Shown here: positions 11,451 through 26,879 of the stretch, in pieces | How the letters are laid out: each line of letters starts with the position of its first letter | Numbering within the stretch: position 1 is the first letter of the stretch | DNA from: Scylla paramamosain | Taxonomy: Eukaryota; Arthropoda; Malacostraca; Decapoda; Portunidae | DNA: 64,000 nt | Direction: 5' to 3' | Assembly: GCF_035594125.1 (NCBI RefSeq) | Contig: NC_087198.1 | Span: 7,011,082 to 7,075,081, forward strand | The notes under the pieces: model-generated | Told to the model about the DNA's origin: nothing | Seen by the model: the letters and a program-made list of their open reading frames with translations, nothing else | The model's database searches: none | Translations under genes and position numbers: made by a program

Positions 11451-12299
11451 GGATTCTTAACTTATTTTTAGACTAAGTCCCACTACTCCCTCAAAATTCT
11501 ACACACCACAACAGGCAGTAGGACTTCACACACTTGCTTTTGTAGTTGCGTGGTCCAAATACTGGCAGAATACTTGAAAACAGCTTGAAAACTCAGGAGC
11601 TTGAGCTGCCTTGTTGTTTACAGTACAGGCTGGACACACACACACTGACCAGCCGCCAGTCACCAGCCTCGACAAACTCCTTATCTTTCTTCCATCACGG
11701 AAATATCCCATATTTTTTTCCACCTTTAAAGATTTTTCATCTGACTTGCACCACCAAAAAGTTTCCCATTAATCTTTTACCGTCAACAGTTTACCATCAC
11801 CGAGTTTCTCCGGCTTTCAAAACCCCGGCATTTCTTGGCACTGGTCTTCACACTGTCCACACACTTCAGGCGCTCTTCCCTCCACGCCTGACTATTCTGT
11901 CACATGTAAATATAAGGTTCATTGATAAACAAGTTACATTTAAGATCATGATCTCGAATCATGATGAGTAACCAGGAAAGGTCGCTTGTTGCTCGCCGAT
12001 TCCTATTTACCAAGAGATTACGAGATTCGGTAAAATTAATGCAGAACTTTCCAGTCTGCAAGTCTGTAATCCTGCGGGGTTGCAACAGGTGCTCCAGGGG
12101 AGGCGGGGGAACAGACTCTCGTTTTTCTTTGCCTGCCGTGCTGGAGCGGGAGGCAAGCGGGCGTCACTCCTCGAGGGATGAAAGGACACGTCTCTATTAA
12201 CATGTCAAATTCTTGAGTGTAAGCGACGTGAGGAAATGATCGATTTGAGTTAACGTTTACACACACATACACACACACACACACACACATCTGGAACGT
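11451..12299. other. Spacer, nothing recognised
   Basis: Mixed-composition sequence with short (CA)n runs at about 11636-11646 and 12257-12290. A near-palindrome at 11947-11962 (ATGATCTCGAATCATG) was noted. Frames on both strands are short and lack recognisable domains. Confidence 0.5.
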
Positions 12300-12372
12300 A
12301 AACCAGGTAAAATCTCTAGGAGGCAGTCACCACACCACGCGTCACCTCAGCGCCAACCATTGCACCGAGGTA
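12300..12372 (+). other. Candidate non-coding exon with consensus 5' splice site
   Basis: A GC-rich stretch ends CACCGAG followed by GTAAGTGG at about 12369, an exact match to the metazoan donor consensus. A GGCAGTCACC initiator-like sequence sits about 40 bp upstream. No partner acceptor or protein could be assigned, so this is a weak candidate for a 5' untranslated exon. Confidence 0.15.
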
Positions 12373-13445
12373 AGTGGCCCTGCATCCCCTCACTCCCTTC
12401 TGCCTTTAATTTGCTTCTGCCGAAAGTGTTCTTTGCTTTGTGAAACTTTATCGTTCGCACACTCCTTCATATTTGTGTCACAAAAACGTAGAACTGGTGA
12501 TAAAAATAAAAAAAATATCGAGAATGAGAAGCATAAATTACAGTCACTAGAAATACTGTGCGCGTCTCCCATGATTTCCATCTCTCTCGACACGCTGCAT
12601 TCTTTCAATAATATTTTCAGAAGCTTTCCTTATTTTATGATGATGATGATGATGATGATGATGATAATGATGATGATCATGACGCAGTTTTCATCAGCTT
12701 TACTCCCGATCTTCCACAACAGAAAGTTTTATTATACAATGGTTCTTTCATATTTTTCGATATTTTTACTTCCTGGAACACTGTGTTCTCTAGCCACACT
12801 TGTACTAATATTTTCCATCCTAGTTTTTCACACTATTGACCCGACCTTCCATTGCTAATCAAGAACACAGTGTCTAATGTTCATCAGTCCTGCATCAGTG
12901 CACTCCGCACTTCTCTCTTGTCTTGCTCATTTACACGTATTTTTGGCACCGTAGTTTTGTCCAGTCAACTTTGCCTTTGTCTTTTTCTGTTCATCGAGCC
13001 TGAGCCGAGACCCTTCATCCTGCAGGCAACATCCATGATCTTCTAAAACCCAGTCATTCTAGTTACCCCGCCAGGAGCTTTTCTGTACTGTGTTTCTCTG
13101 ACGGAGCCTCATCCTTCTTAGTGCTGCTGTTCCTCCTTTCCTCTGAACTATTATTGATTACACGCGTGAGACCTTCCTGTCTGTACCTAACACATTAAAA
13201 CTTTGGACGATAACAACATATTACACTACAATATGATCCTCGCACATTCAAGACAGAAAACTACTACTGCTTTCTCTCCCCACTGAAAATATTGCTTTTA
13301 CCAACAATAATCAATAATCGTCCATCTTTCAGTCCTTAGAAAATAAAGAGTTTTTTTTTTTATGTCAGTTTTCATTATTCTGGTGGGTTGTGCCCCTCTG
13401 GTGGGTTGTGCCCCAAAGCTAGTAAAATAATCCCCAATTATTTTT

Positions 13446-13509
<64 letters not shown>

Positions 13510-13994
13510 TGTGTTAGCATATGTTAAGAGAGCTATTTTAGTTGAGTCATTTCGTAATACTTCACCATTAATAAATTAAAAATTTTCTATCGTGTCCTTC
13601 TATCCTTCTGATTTAACACATTGAATTTTTTTTATTGCTAGGAAAATATTCTTTCTTGTCATTTATCCTTCAACGGCAGCTGACTTGGATGGAATTTCAT
13701 AATGTGTCGCTAGAATAATACCAAGTGGTGCCGTGCTGACAACCTGCCAAGCCAAATCAAGGCAACTTTGCCCTCGACTCTTGCTTCACTTACATGGCTG
13801 AGGCACGATCGCTGCGATTTCTGAAGGTGACGTCACACCTTCCCGATTCTCTCACATCAGGCGCTGGAATTTATTCTGGAGTGTGAAGTTCTCGCCCACC
13901 TTTCATCTCATAACCGCCTTAGTCCCTGTGACACTCTCTCAGGGATGTAGAGGCACTACTCAGCCTCTGTGTGTGTTGTGATGCTGCCTCGCAC

Positions 13995-14044
<50 letters not shown>

Positions 14045-14374
14045 ACGTATGTATCGTGTTTGGATCTCTCGCAACAAATAAATAAATAAAATTCATTCCC
14101 CTACTGAAACAATCATCCCTACGGAGAGATAAAACACAGACAAGCTCTTCCTCCAAGCTAAGTCCCTTTTCTTCCTGCCTCTCTCCCTCCCTCCCTGCCC
14201 TCGGTCTCAGCAGTGCCCAGGACAACAAGGCGGCAGTCAGCTCGAGCGGCTTATCCCTAAAAATCCCCCAGAGAGACATTGTCCTTAGGCGGGGCTCGGG
14301 ACATGCCTCTCCTTGTTGTTGTGCCGCCCTGAGCGTGGGATTACAACGCACATCCAGAAATGAAAACAACTCCT

Positions 14375-14431
<57 letters not shown>

Positions 14432-14435
14432 TTAC
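12373..14435. repeat. Spacer with microsatellites, no gene recognised
   Basis: Contents include (ATG)n at about 12638-12678, a perfect 18-bp tandem pair at about 13379-13415, (TC)n at 13449-13507, (CA)n at 13998-14046 and (TC)n at 14381-14428. The stretch 14110-14360 is GC-rich without a clear reading frame. Frames through the repeats were rejected. Confidence 0.7.
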
Positions 14436-14593
14436 TGAAAGTGACGCCGCGGTCCCTGAAATTCTGCGCGATGGTTTTGAGGGAAACCTTGAGTGAGTCC
14501 TTGTCCCTCGCGAAGCAGGGATGACAGGCGAGGCCTCGTCCAGGTCGTGCAGAACCAGGTGGTAAAGAAGAGCGCGTCGAACACCTCCCTCTG
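14436..14593 (-). other. Candidate coding exon, possibly decayed
   Basis: On the minus strand a pyrimidine-rich run ends TTCCTGCAG at 14594, giving a strong 3' splice site (CAGCAG offers a 3-nt alternative). After about 158 nt comes CA followed by GTAAGTT, a strong donor at 14435. All three frames are open across the interval. Protein-like stretches change frame: REVFDALFFTT in one, VLHDLDEASPVIP in the next, and FARDKDSLKVSLKTIAQNF in the third. That pattern fits an exon with two frameshifts (pseudogene or sequence error), or three chance frames in GC-rich DNA. I do not recognise the family. Confidence 0.28.
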
Positions 14594-14599
14594 CTGCAG

Positions 14600-15944
<1,345 letters not shown>

Positions 15945-16037
<93 letters not shown>

Positions 16038-16120
16038 ATTTGATTTGATTAATTTACTACGCAAATAGCGTCAGACACCATAAGATAGAGATACTTCATT
16101 ACAGTTGTCAGCTAAAGCAA

Positions 16121-16209
<89 letters not shown>

Positions 16210-16215
16210 AACCCC

Positions 16216-16251
<36 letters not shown>
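15945..16251. repeat. (GA)n tracts and an adjoining inverted (TC)n
   Basis: (GA)n occupies 15945-16034 and 16122-16206. After 13 nt of spacer a (TC)n runs from about 16220 to 16251. The second GA tract and the TC tract are complementary and could fold as a hairpin. Confidence 0.95.
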
Positions 16252-16253
<2 letters not shown>

Positions 16254-16480
16254 AGCCTCTACTGTGACAGTATTATTTCGTGCTCATCAATATAAAACCC
16301 AAGTAACGAGTGTGCAAGCCGTGTGTCGTGTCAAGGCTGCCAACCCTACCGGCGGCACACTCACAAACCCGAACTCGTGACTCATGCATGACAGATAAGT
16401 CCCCGGGGCCTGCTTGAGTTGCGGATGAGGCTGTTGGTGCTCGAGGATCCTGGTTCGGGAAGCAGTTTGGAAATGTTTAC

Positions 16481-16529
16481 CTTTTCCAATGAGATATACG
16501 ACAATTCCCAGCACTAAGAGGAATGCAAT
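16481..16529 (-). other. Candidate 49-nt exon encoding a membrane helix
   Basis: On the minus strand a pyrimidine-rich run ending TATCAAG precedes ATTGCATTC. The segment translates as IAFLLVLGIVVYLIGK and ends AAAAG followed by GTAAAC, a fair donor. A short exon holding one transmembrane helix is a common design in receptors. Against it, the 5' half of the segment recurs in the degenerate repeat next to it, so the acceptor may be repeat-derived. The strand matches the candidate exon at 14436-14593. Weak support. Confidence 0.18.
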
Positions 16530-16880
16530 CTTGATAAGGATAGACAGGAAAGAAAAATGTGAATGAAAAGATTTAATTTAGCAATTTCCAACAGTAACAA
16601 TGATTCGATTTAGTAATTCCCAGCAATGATTAGATTTAGTAGTCATGAGATTAGATTTAGTAATTTCAAACAATGATGAGATTTACCAATTCCCAGCAAT
16701 AAGAACAAGTATATTTTTTTATAAACATAAACAAGAAGCAGAAAAAATGAAATAAGAGATTGGATTTAGCAGTTTCTATTCTATTTATCACTCAGTTCCC
16801 AGGAATAAAAACAATGAAATCTTTATAAACATAGACAAGAAAGAGAAAAGGGAAATTAAAAGATTATATGTACTAATTTC
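16502..16880. repeat. Degenerate tandem repeat, three units
   Basis: A motif beginning TTCCCAGCA-TAAGAA and continuing through TATAAACATA-ACAAGAA to GATTTAG-AATTTC starts near 16504, 16690 and 16795. In the first unit a smaller GATTTAGTAATTTC repeat is locally amplified (16570-16690). Sequence divergence between units is high, so the array is old. Confidence 0.55.
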
Positions 16881-18895
<2,015 letters not shown>

Positions 18896-18897
18896 TA

Positions 18898-19031
<134 letters not shown>

Positions 19032-19097
19032 GTAGTATGTGCCCTGCCAATCTTTGCATCGTTAACCGCCACACTTTTTTGTATCAACGTTCTTTAA

Positions 19098-19488
19098 GCC
19101 TTTCACTACTGGACAAAATTTTCCCCTTTAATACCTGTAGTGTTTGGTTGTTTGTGGTATGGTTCAATTATGTTCGGCCTGTTCGAATTATGTTCGGTTA
19201 GTTCGAACCAGAGTTGATGACAGGATTAACAGGCAAATATACGGGATTGGCTTCCTGACGGCTGTACTGGCAGTGCGGCTCTCCTTACCCTCCCTGCCAT
19301 GCGACCAGACACTATAATACCTGTACTTTTTAGATACTATTTTTGTGCTAGACCCTCGTTAATATTTCTTCAGGGGAAAAAAACACAAAAATAACCTTGT
19401 TTTATTTCTTTTCTCTCCTGTGTCTCCATGCAATCAACTTTTACAGTGATAGAAAAGATAGCGAAGGCCAGCCATACCAATAAAAGGG
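19098..19488. mobile_element. Possible second piggyBac-like MITE
   Basis: A 391-bp segment is bounded by TTAA at 19094-19097 and 19489-19492. The left end begins GCCTTTCACTACTGG, and the complement of the right end begins CCCTTTTATTGGTATGG. The inverted similarity is imperfect and no coding sequence is present. The end motif resembles that of the element at 4594-4795. Confidence 0.35.
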
Positions 19489-19492
19489 TTAA

Positions 19493-20113
19493 TAAACTGT
19501 TAAAATGAGTGTAAGACTGAAGGCGTGTGGGTGAAGTTAATGGGCTTCCTCTTCTCAGTCTGGCTTTACCCTCTCCTTCCTCTCAATCACACCATTACGA
19601 TCACTAATACTTGGTCTAGATCCTTTTTCCCCATCTGCTGTATCTTTGTCCAATAAAATACATGATACACTGTCACATAATGATCATGTGCTCGCTTCCG
19701 GGTATTGTCTAGCATAACACATCACATGTTAACACCACAGTCACCACCAGTTAGTGCACCTGCTTGTCCTATCTAGCGTCACTTAGTAAATCACACGTTA
19801 CCTTCATAATCATCACTTTGCTCCTCAAGCTCCTTATTTCCAATTAAGTGTCATCACTGCCCAGTACATGACACGTTATCTCTTACACTCAACCCTTCAT
19901 TTAACGGCTTTTAAATTCATCTCTCTTCATTTAAGTGCTTCTGAGACCTAAATGCATCACACGTCCCTCCTCTCATTATCAGAATCACCTCGCCTGCCTG
20001 TCTCCCCCTCTGGTATCATGGCCCTGGAGAGTTTCACGTCTTCCCTCCATGCCAGCGCCACACGACAGCAGGCGTCAGGTGAGTTACTGTTTGTTCCTCC
20101 CTGGCTCACTAAT
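19493..20113. other. Spacer, nothing recognised
   Basis: Mixed AT-rich sequence on the left flank of the Harbinger element. No domain, microsatellite of note or RNA fold was seen. Confidence 0.5.
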
Positions 20114-20379
20114 TTAAGGTGTGTCCACACTATCGAGCATGCTCGACGGGCAAACAGTGATACCAGATCCCGTTCCAATACAATAGCAAGGAGGGTGAGT
20201 GGCAGGCACGAAGGTGACGTCAGAAGCGAGGAGACTGGGGGCAAACTAGCGGGCAAATGTCTGTGAGTTTGCAGGAAACCCCAGAAACTGTTTCGAGTGG
20301 TATGATGCGAAACACTAAATGTGTCCTCGTAATTAAGTAGGAATCTATCTCGCATTCAAAGTGTTCTGTGCATATCAGC

Positions 20380-20851
20380 ATGTCTGGCGGTCCTTCTACA
20401 AGTGTACCTGAAGGAGGAAACGTTCAGTGGTCCAGGGAAGATACAGCATGGATAATTGATATGTACCGTCAAAAACCTTGCTTGTGGAACATAAAGAGTG
20501 CTGATTATAAGGACAGAAATAAACATGTAACAGCCCTTACAGCAATAACAAGAGAAATAGAAAAGAAGTATGCATCCGTTACCATTGCGGATATAAAAAA
20601 GAAACTAGATTGTTTGCGAAATCAGTACAGGCGTGAAATGCGAGAGATAGAAAACTCTCGCAAGTCAGGAGCTGGGACGGACGACGTGTACAACCCCAAG
20701 TTATGGTGCTTTGATGAGCTTTCTTTTCTCAATGATGGTGGCATAACGAGGACATCTCAGTCAAACATCGATCCTGACAGTAACAAAGCTGTGGAAGAAC
20801 ATAATGATCATGAGGTAAGTTCATAAACGATCTCTTTCTCTTTCTCTCTCT

Positions 20852-20941
<90 letters not shown>

Positions 20942-20979
20942 AGGCATTTCACCTGAGACATGCAGGATGTGGTGATTAA
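20380..20979 (+). CDS. Harbinger MADF/Myb-like DNA-binding protein, two exons
   Basis: Second protein of PIF/Harbinger transposons, thought to bind element ends and help bring in the transposase. Exon 1 is 20380-20814 (145 codons, ATG at 20380). It ends GAG before GTAAGT, an ideal donor. The intron, 20815-20943, is almost all (TC)n and ends CAACAG. Exon 2, 20944-20979, adds 11 codons and stops at TAA, giving 156 aa. The domain runs from WSREDTAWIIDMYRQKPCLW through YKDRNKHVTALTAITREI to VTIADIKKKLDCLRNQYRRE, with the aromatic and LW positions expected of MADF. WCFDELSFL follows. Without splicing the frame ends three codons past exon 1, so the product is nearly the same either way. Confidence 0.82.
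20815..20943 (+). repeat. (TC)n microsatellite forming an intron
   Basis: The tract fills nearly the whole 129-nt intron between GTAAGT and CAACAG, and doubles as the polypyrimidine tract of the 3' splice site. Confidence 0.75.
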
Positions 20980-21201
20980 TTGATAAAGATGGTGATGAAA
21001 AGAAAGGGAAATGAAACATTGTAGACACTGTTATAATTTCATTATGAGAAATAATAATAATTTGCTGTTTACACATAAAGAAAGCCAAGTCTTTTGTTTC
21101 ACATGTGCACATATGTACATGAATACAAAGTTCAATAAGTATTACATTCAGAGACAATACACAACATGAAATACACCTAAGTATATAGACATTTATCACA
21201 A

Positions 21202-22017
21202 TTAACCCTCTTCACCTATGTACAAGTGTTGCCATGATACTGCCCCTACACCATTAAAGTAATCCATAAACTGTTCACGCACACTCTTACCATCAGCCAT
21301 GTCATTACAGATTACTCTCTGTGTTCCTGGTAACTCAGGAGTTTGTCGCCATGTTCCAGGAATAATTTGTCCTACTGACAGATCTTCAACATCTAAAGAT
21401 CCTTCCGGCGTGTAGTGTCTCACATGGTCTCTTATGAGAAAGTTATGCAAAGATTTGCATGCTAAAACAATATATTCAATCTTTGATGGAGGTAGATCAA
21501 TTGGTGAGTGAAACACACGAAATCTATTGGCCAAAATACCAAATGCATTTTCCACGGTTCGCCTTGCCCTAGAGAGCCGGTATGAGAAAATGCGCTCTCT
21601 TGTATCCTGACTCCTATGTGAAAAAGGTTTCATAATGTGTCGCTGCAATGGAAATGCATCATCTGCCACAAAAACATATGGAAATGGCAGACTACTACTT
21701 CCAAGAATTGCATCTTCTGGCAAACCAGCAGTATTATTTTGTATGAGACTACTGACAGAACACTTGTCCCACACACCACCATCTGATACTCTACCATTTG
21801 TGCCTATGTCCGCATATATAAATTCACAATTTGCGTCACATATGGCAAGAAGTACAATGCTGTGGTTGCCTTTGTAGTTGTAAAAATATGAACCACTATC
21901 ACGTGGAGCTCTTATCGACACATGCTTCCCGTCAATAGCTCCCAAACAGTTTGGGAAATTCCATCTTCTCTGAAATCCATGTGCCACAGTCATCCACTCC
22001 TCTGGCGTTGTAGGTGT
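21202..22017 (-). pseudogene. PIF/Harbinger DDE transposase, 5'-truncated
   Basis: HARBI1-like transposase (DDE_Tnp_4 family) that cuts and rejoins transposon ends. This exon starts at a 3' splice site (TTGACAG before 22017) and is open for 271 codons to the stop at 21202. Counting from the internal Met at 21993, the catalytic triad is Asp21 in GAIDGKHVSI, Asp111/112 in VADDAFPL and Glu148 in TVENAFGILANRFRVF. The familiar NYKGNHSIVLLAICDA and GRVSDGGVWD segments lie between. All catalytic residues are present. What is missing is the N-terminal exon, usually about 100 aa with a helix-turn-helix; no coding sequence for it exists before the array begins at 22199. The protein is therefore probably non-functional unless the exon lies elsewhere. 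Confidence 0.85.
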
Positions 22018-22256
22018 CTGTCAATTTAAGTAAATATTATAGAGGCATGACGACCGAATTTTCATGAAAGACATACTACTATTCATTTACAAATTTATAT
22101 TCAACACCCTATCGTTCTCTCTCTTTCGCATCCTCCCTCCCTTCTCCCTCCCTTCCCTTCTCCCTCCCCTTCCTCTCTTATCTCCCTCTAACCCCTCAAT
22201 GGATATGAAAGATGATTACGAAGAGAAAGAGAGAAGAGGAAGTTTATGTAAAAGTG

Positions 22257-22359
<103 letters not shown>

Positions 22360-22504
22360 CAAAAGAGAAGCAAAAGCCAAGTATTAGCTTGTATCGCGGT
22401 AGAGGAGCAGGTGTTGTGTCATCGGTGCTTCCCTCACGCAAAAAACAACACACAGCGACAGAAATTTTGACTGAAGAAACACAGAGAAAGAGATAACATG
22501 TGTG

Positions 22505-23140
22505 TAATAATAATAATAATAATAATAAACGGTTTATTATTTAGGCAGTTGACAAACTGAAAATGTACATAGGGGATGGGGAAAAACTTAACATTAATCC
22601 TAACGGTAAGACTAATCTAGGAGGGAAATACTATCGATTGATGGCTCGCACCATGGTGGGAATCGCACTGAGTCTGTACCGGTCCGTGCGCGGCGCCTTC
22701 AGGGGCGTTATTTTGTTGTGGTGTCTGGTGGCACGGACAGGGCGAGGCGCGTCGGGCGGCAGCATGTCTCTGAGACGCGGATGATGCAGTAGTCCCTTCC
22801 CAAACTTCTCCAGAGCCTCTCGGTGCCTGGTGGATATTCTGGACAGACTCAGGGTGGTCAGGGCTTCTTCATAGGTGGTGTATGCAGGGCCAAGGATGAC
22901 CCTGCACGCCCTTTTCTGCACACTCTCTAGCTGTAGCTGTTGAGTGTGTGTGAGGGAGGAGGACCACGCTGGGGAGGCGTACATGAGTTTGGGGAGGATG
23001 AAGGTGAGGTACACCCCCCTTAACTCATCTGTCGGCGTCCCCAGCGACCTGAGTCTGCGCAGCATGTACAGCCTGTAGGTAGCTGATCTCACGGTGCTGG
23101 CGACATGCTGCTTCCAGGTCTTTATCTTGTTTTATCTTCT
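22505..23140 (-). mobile_element. 5'-truncated LINE insertion, present only in unit 1
   Basis: On the minus strand the frame 23124-22631 encodes the end of a reverse transcriptase protein: TWKQHVAST, YVRLY-like RLYMLRRLRSLGTP, FILPKLMYASPAWSSSLT, LESVQKRACRVILGPAY, SRISTRHREALEKFGKGLL and TDRYRLSAIPTMVRAINR. A 3' untranslated stretch of about 100 bp ends in a trinucleotide tail, (TAA)n on the plus strand at 22505-22528. Units 2-4 have an uninterrupted TG repeat at this point, so this is a clear insertion into a (TG)n. It is distinct from the Jockey-like family and from the intact LINE. The clade is not assigned. Confidence 0.9.
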
Positions 23141-23222
23141 TGTGTGTGTGTGTGTGTGTGTGTGTGTGATTGAATCTGTGCCACGTGTGTATCTTTTGTG
23201 TGTTTCCTTACAAAGACGAGAG

Positions 23223-23312
<90 letters not shown>

Positions 23313-23471
23313 AAAATGAAGATGAAGATGATGAGGAATAAGAGACTGCAAAGGGTGGAAGTGGAGGAGGAAAGAAGAGGAGGAGCAGGAGGAGGAGGAG
23401 GAGGAGAAGGAGGAGCTCTGGAGGAGATGAGACGGTGAGTTGAGCTGATTGCCTCTTACGTACATGCTAGT

Positions 23472-23525
<54 letters not shown>

Positions 23526-23605
23526 GGTGTGTGACATTCCGTTAGTTCTTGTTATTTTCGGTAAAAGGATATGTCTTTTTGTCTCTGTCTCCTTGCTTGT
23601 CAGTT

Positions 23606-23649
<44 letters not shown>

Positions 23650-23751
23650 GTTCTTCTTGTTTCTCTTGTCTCTTGTCAGAAAGTGAACATAAATATCTGG
23701 AAAAGAAGGAAAGTATTTCACTTCTATTACACAAACACTTCCTCTCGGCAC

Positions 23752-25200
<1,449 letters not shown>

Positions 25201-25636
25201 CGCGAGTTTTGTCGGGTAGTGGACGTGTTGGTGTTGTTATTGTCATTTTTGATATGTTAAGTGATCCCTGAGTGACTCTTTTTTCCTTGTGGTGCGTGGA
25301 AGAACACAACACTTCTCATTTTTTTTTTTTTTTTTTCCTCCGTTACCAGGGAGTTGCTGGGTTACATTTCCTGACAATATTTTTTGCTCTCATGCTTACT
25401 TACTTGTCTTGTCTCTTGTCTGCCGTTTGGTGTTCAGTGTTTTCTCTCATCCAGCGCCTCCTTTAATTTAGTCTGTACAAAGCAAAACACTACTTTTTAC
25501 AAGTTTTATATGCTTTTTTTTTTTTTTTTTTTTTGACCTCTTCATGTCTCTGATCAAAAAATACAGGGAGCAAAATGAAAACAACAAAATATCCTTCATT
25601 CTCGCTTTCATGAAGTTTGAGAAGAAAAGGAACGTA

Positions 25637-25925
25637 AGTTTTTTTTTCTTGTTTTACGTAGGAGGGACACTGGCCAAGGGCAACAAAAAAAAAAATAAAT
25701 AAAAAAATGAAAGCCAACTGAGATGCCATTCCCAGAAAAGTGTCCAAAGCAGTAGTCAAAAACTGAAGGATAAGTGTCTTGAAACCTCCCTCTTGAAGGA
25801 ATTCGAGTCAGATGAAGGTGGAAATACAGAAGCAGGCAGGGAGTTCCAGAGTTTACCAGAGAAAGGGATGAATGACTGAGAGTACTGGTTAACCCCTGCA
25901 TTAGAGAGGCGGACAGAATAGGTTG
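25637..25925 (-). mobile_element. Jockey-like LINE 3' end, unit 1
   Basis: Reverse complement of the same 3' terminus found at about 18700-18890 on the plus strand. Shared runs include GGTAAACTCTGGAACTCC, TTCTGTATTTCCACCTTC and the terminal TTGGCCAGTGTCC. The minus-strand frame keeps SLVNSGTPCLLLYFHL in a shifted frame, so it is non-coding debris. The 3' tip (25637-25680) is present. Confidence 0.88.
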
Positions 25926-26006
25926 GTCAGTTTAGTTAACTCTTTAGGTGTCTTGATGTTCCTCTGTTATATATAAGACGCAGAAAGATGAAAAAGCATA
26001 ATTAGG

Positions 26007-26645
26007 AATATATTTGTTCACCTGAAAAGTATCTTGTGATTGGTTCATATTGTTCACCTGAGTGGTTTAGAAATTCTGCCTGTCTCCAGTTTATTAGTTA
26101 CGATGTTCCTCGTGGTTCAACTTGTTCACCTGGGAAATTGAAATGCCATCTTTGTTCACCTGAGAAAATAGCTGGTAGTTTTTTCACATTGCTCACCTTA
26201 CCAATATGGAACTTTTGTTTTTCTCCAGTTCATTAATCGTTTTGTTTCTCGTGTTTATCTGAAAAAAAAAATTGATTACTTAATTATCTAGAAAGTTGAA
26301 ATATCACCTTTGTTCACGAGAAAAGCGCTCTATTTAAATTGGTCACCTAAGTAATATAGGAGTTGTCTTTCTTCAGTTCACAAGTCACCTTGTCTCTCGT
26401 GTCTGAGAACTGAATGAACAACCTGGAAAGTTGAAATGCCACCTTCCTTAACCAGAGGAAAATGCCCCGACCACATTGCACACCTGAGTGGCATGGAACT
26501 GCTGCCTTTCTCAACATTATTAGTTCTGCTGATTCGCAAGTTTACCTGCAAAGCTGAAATGGCGTCTTTGCTCACCTGATAACTCACAGGAGCTCTTACT
26601 TCCCTCCCTTTAGCAGTCCAGGTGGTTCTCGTCTTCACCTGAGCG
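26007..26645. repeat. Degenerate tandem repeat A (about 130-155 bp unit), unit 1
   Basis: The motif GAAA-TTGAAATGCCA-CTT-GTTCACCTGA recurs about every 130-155 bp, beginning near 26128, 26291, 26429 and 26548, with a partial first unit at 26018. Each unit then has a CACCTGAGT-GG-ATGGAA segment and a TTTCTC-AGTT-ATTAGT segment. Divergence between units is high, so the array predates the large duplication. Counterparts lie in the other units at about 38160-38825, 49974-50637 and 61194-61860. Confidence 0.65.
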
Positions 26646-26879
26646 GGAAGCGTGTTAATTAAGCATGAGTGAAGCGTTCATCCCCCCGCGGCGCTAATAA
26701 TATACGAGTGCTCCCTCCCCTTGCCTCTGTGCTGAGTCCTTGGGGGAGCGTAATGGCTGGCGCGGCGCCCCTCATGACGCTCCGCCGCCCCCTCAGATCC
26801 CTGACGGAAAATGTGATAATCTGGGGGGGAAAAAAAAAGTCTTGGTTGTAAGAGATTGTGAGAACTTTTACTTTTTTTT

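Larger units (their letters stand above)
20114..22198. mobile_element. PIF/Harbinger DNA transposon, right end missing
   Basis: Two PIF/Harbinger proteins face each other: a MADF/Myb-like DNA-binding protein on the plus strand and a DDE transposase on the minus strand. A likely left end starts after TTAA near 20116 with GGTGTGTCCACACT, followed by the palindrome TCGAGCATGCTCGA. No complementary end was found on the right, and the 5' exon of the transposase is also absent. The element is therefore truncated somewhere between 22020 and the start of the tandem array at 22199. Stretch 22021-22198 is intron-like then pyrimidine-rich, without coding signal. Confidence 0.82.

Noticed and set aside
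26036..26236. Repeated frame of 66-78 aa with two CSPE/CSPG-like motifs in each unit
   Set aside because: The internal similarity comes from the degenerate DNA repeat A, not from a protein repeat. The frame differs in start and content among units.
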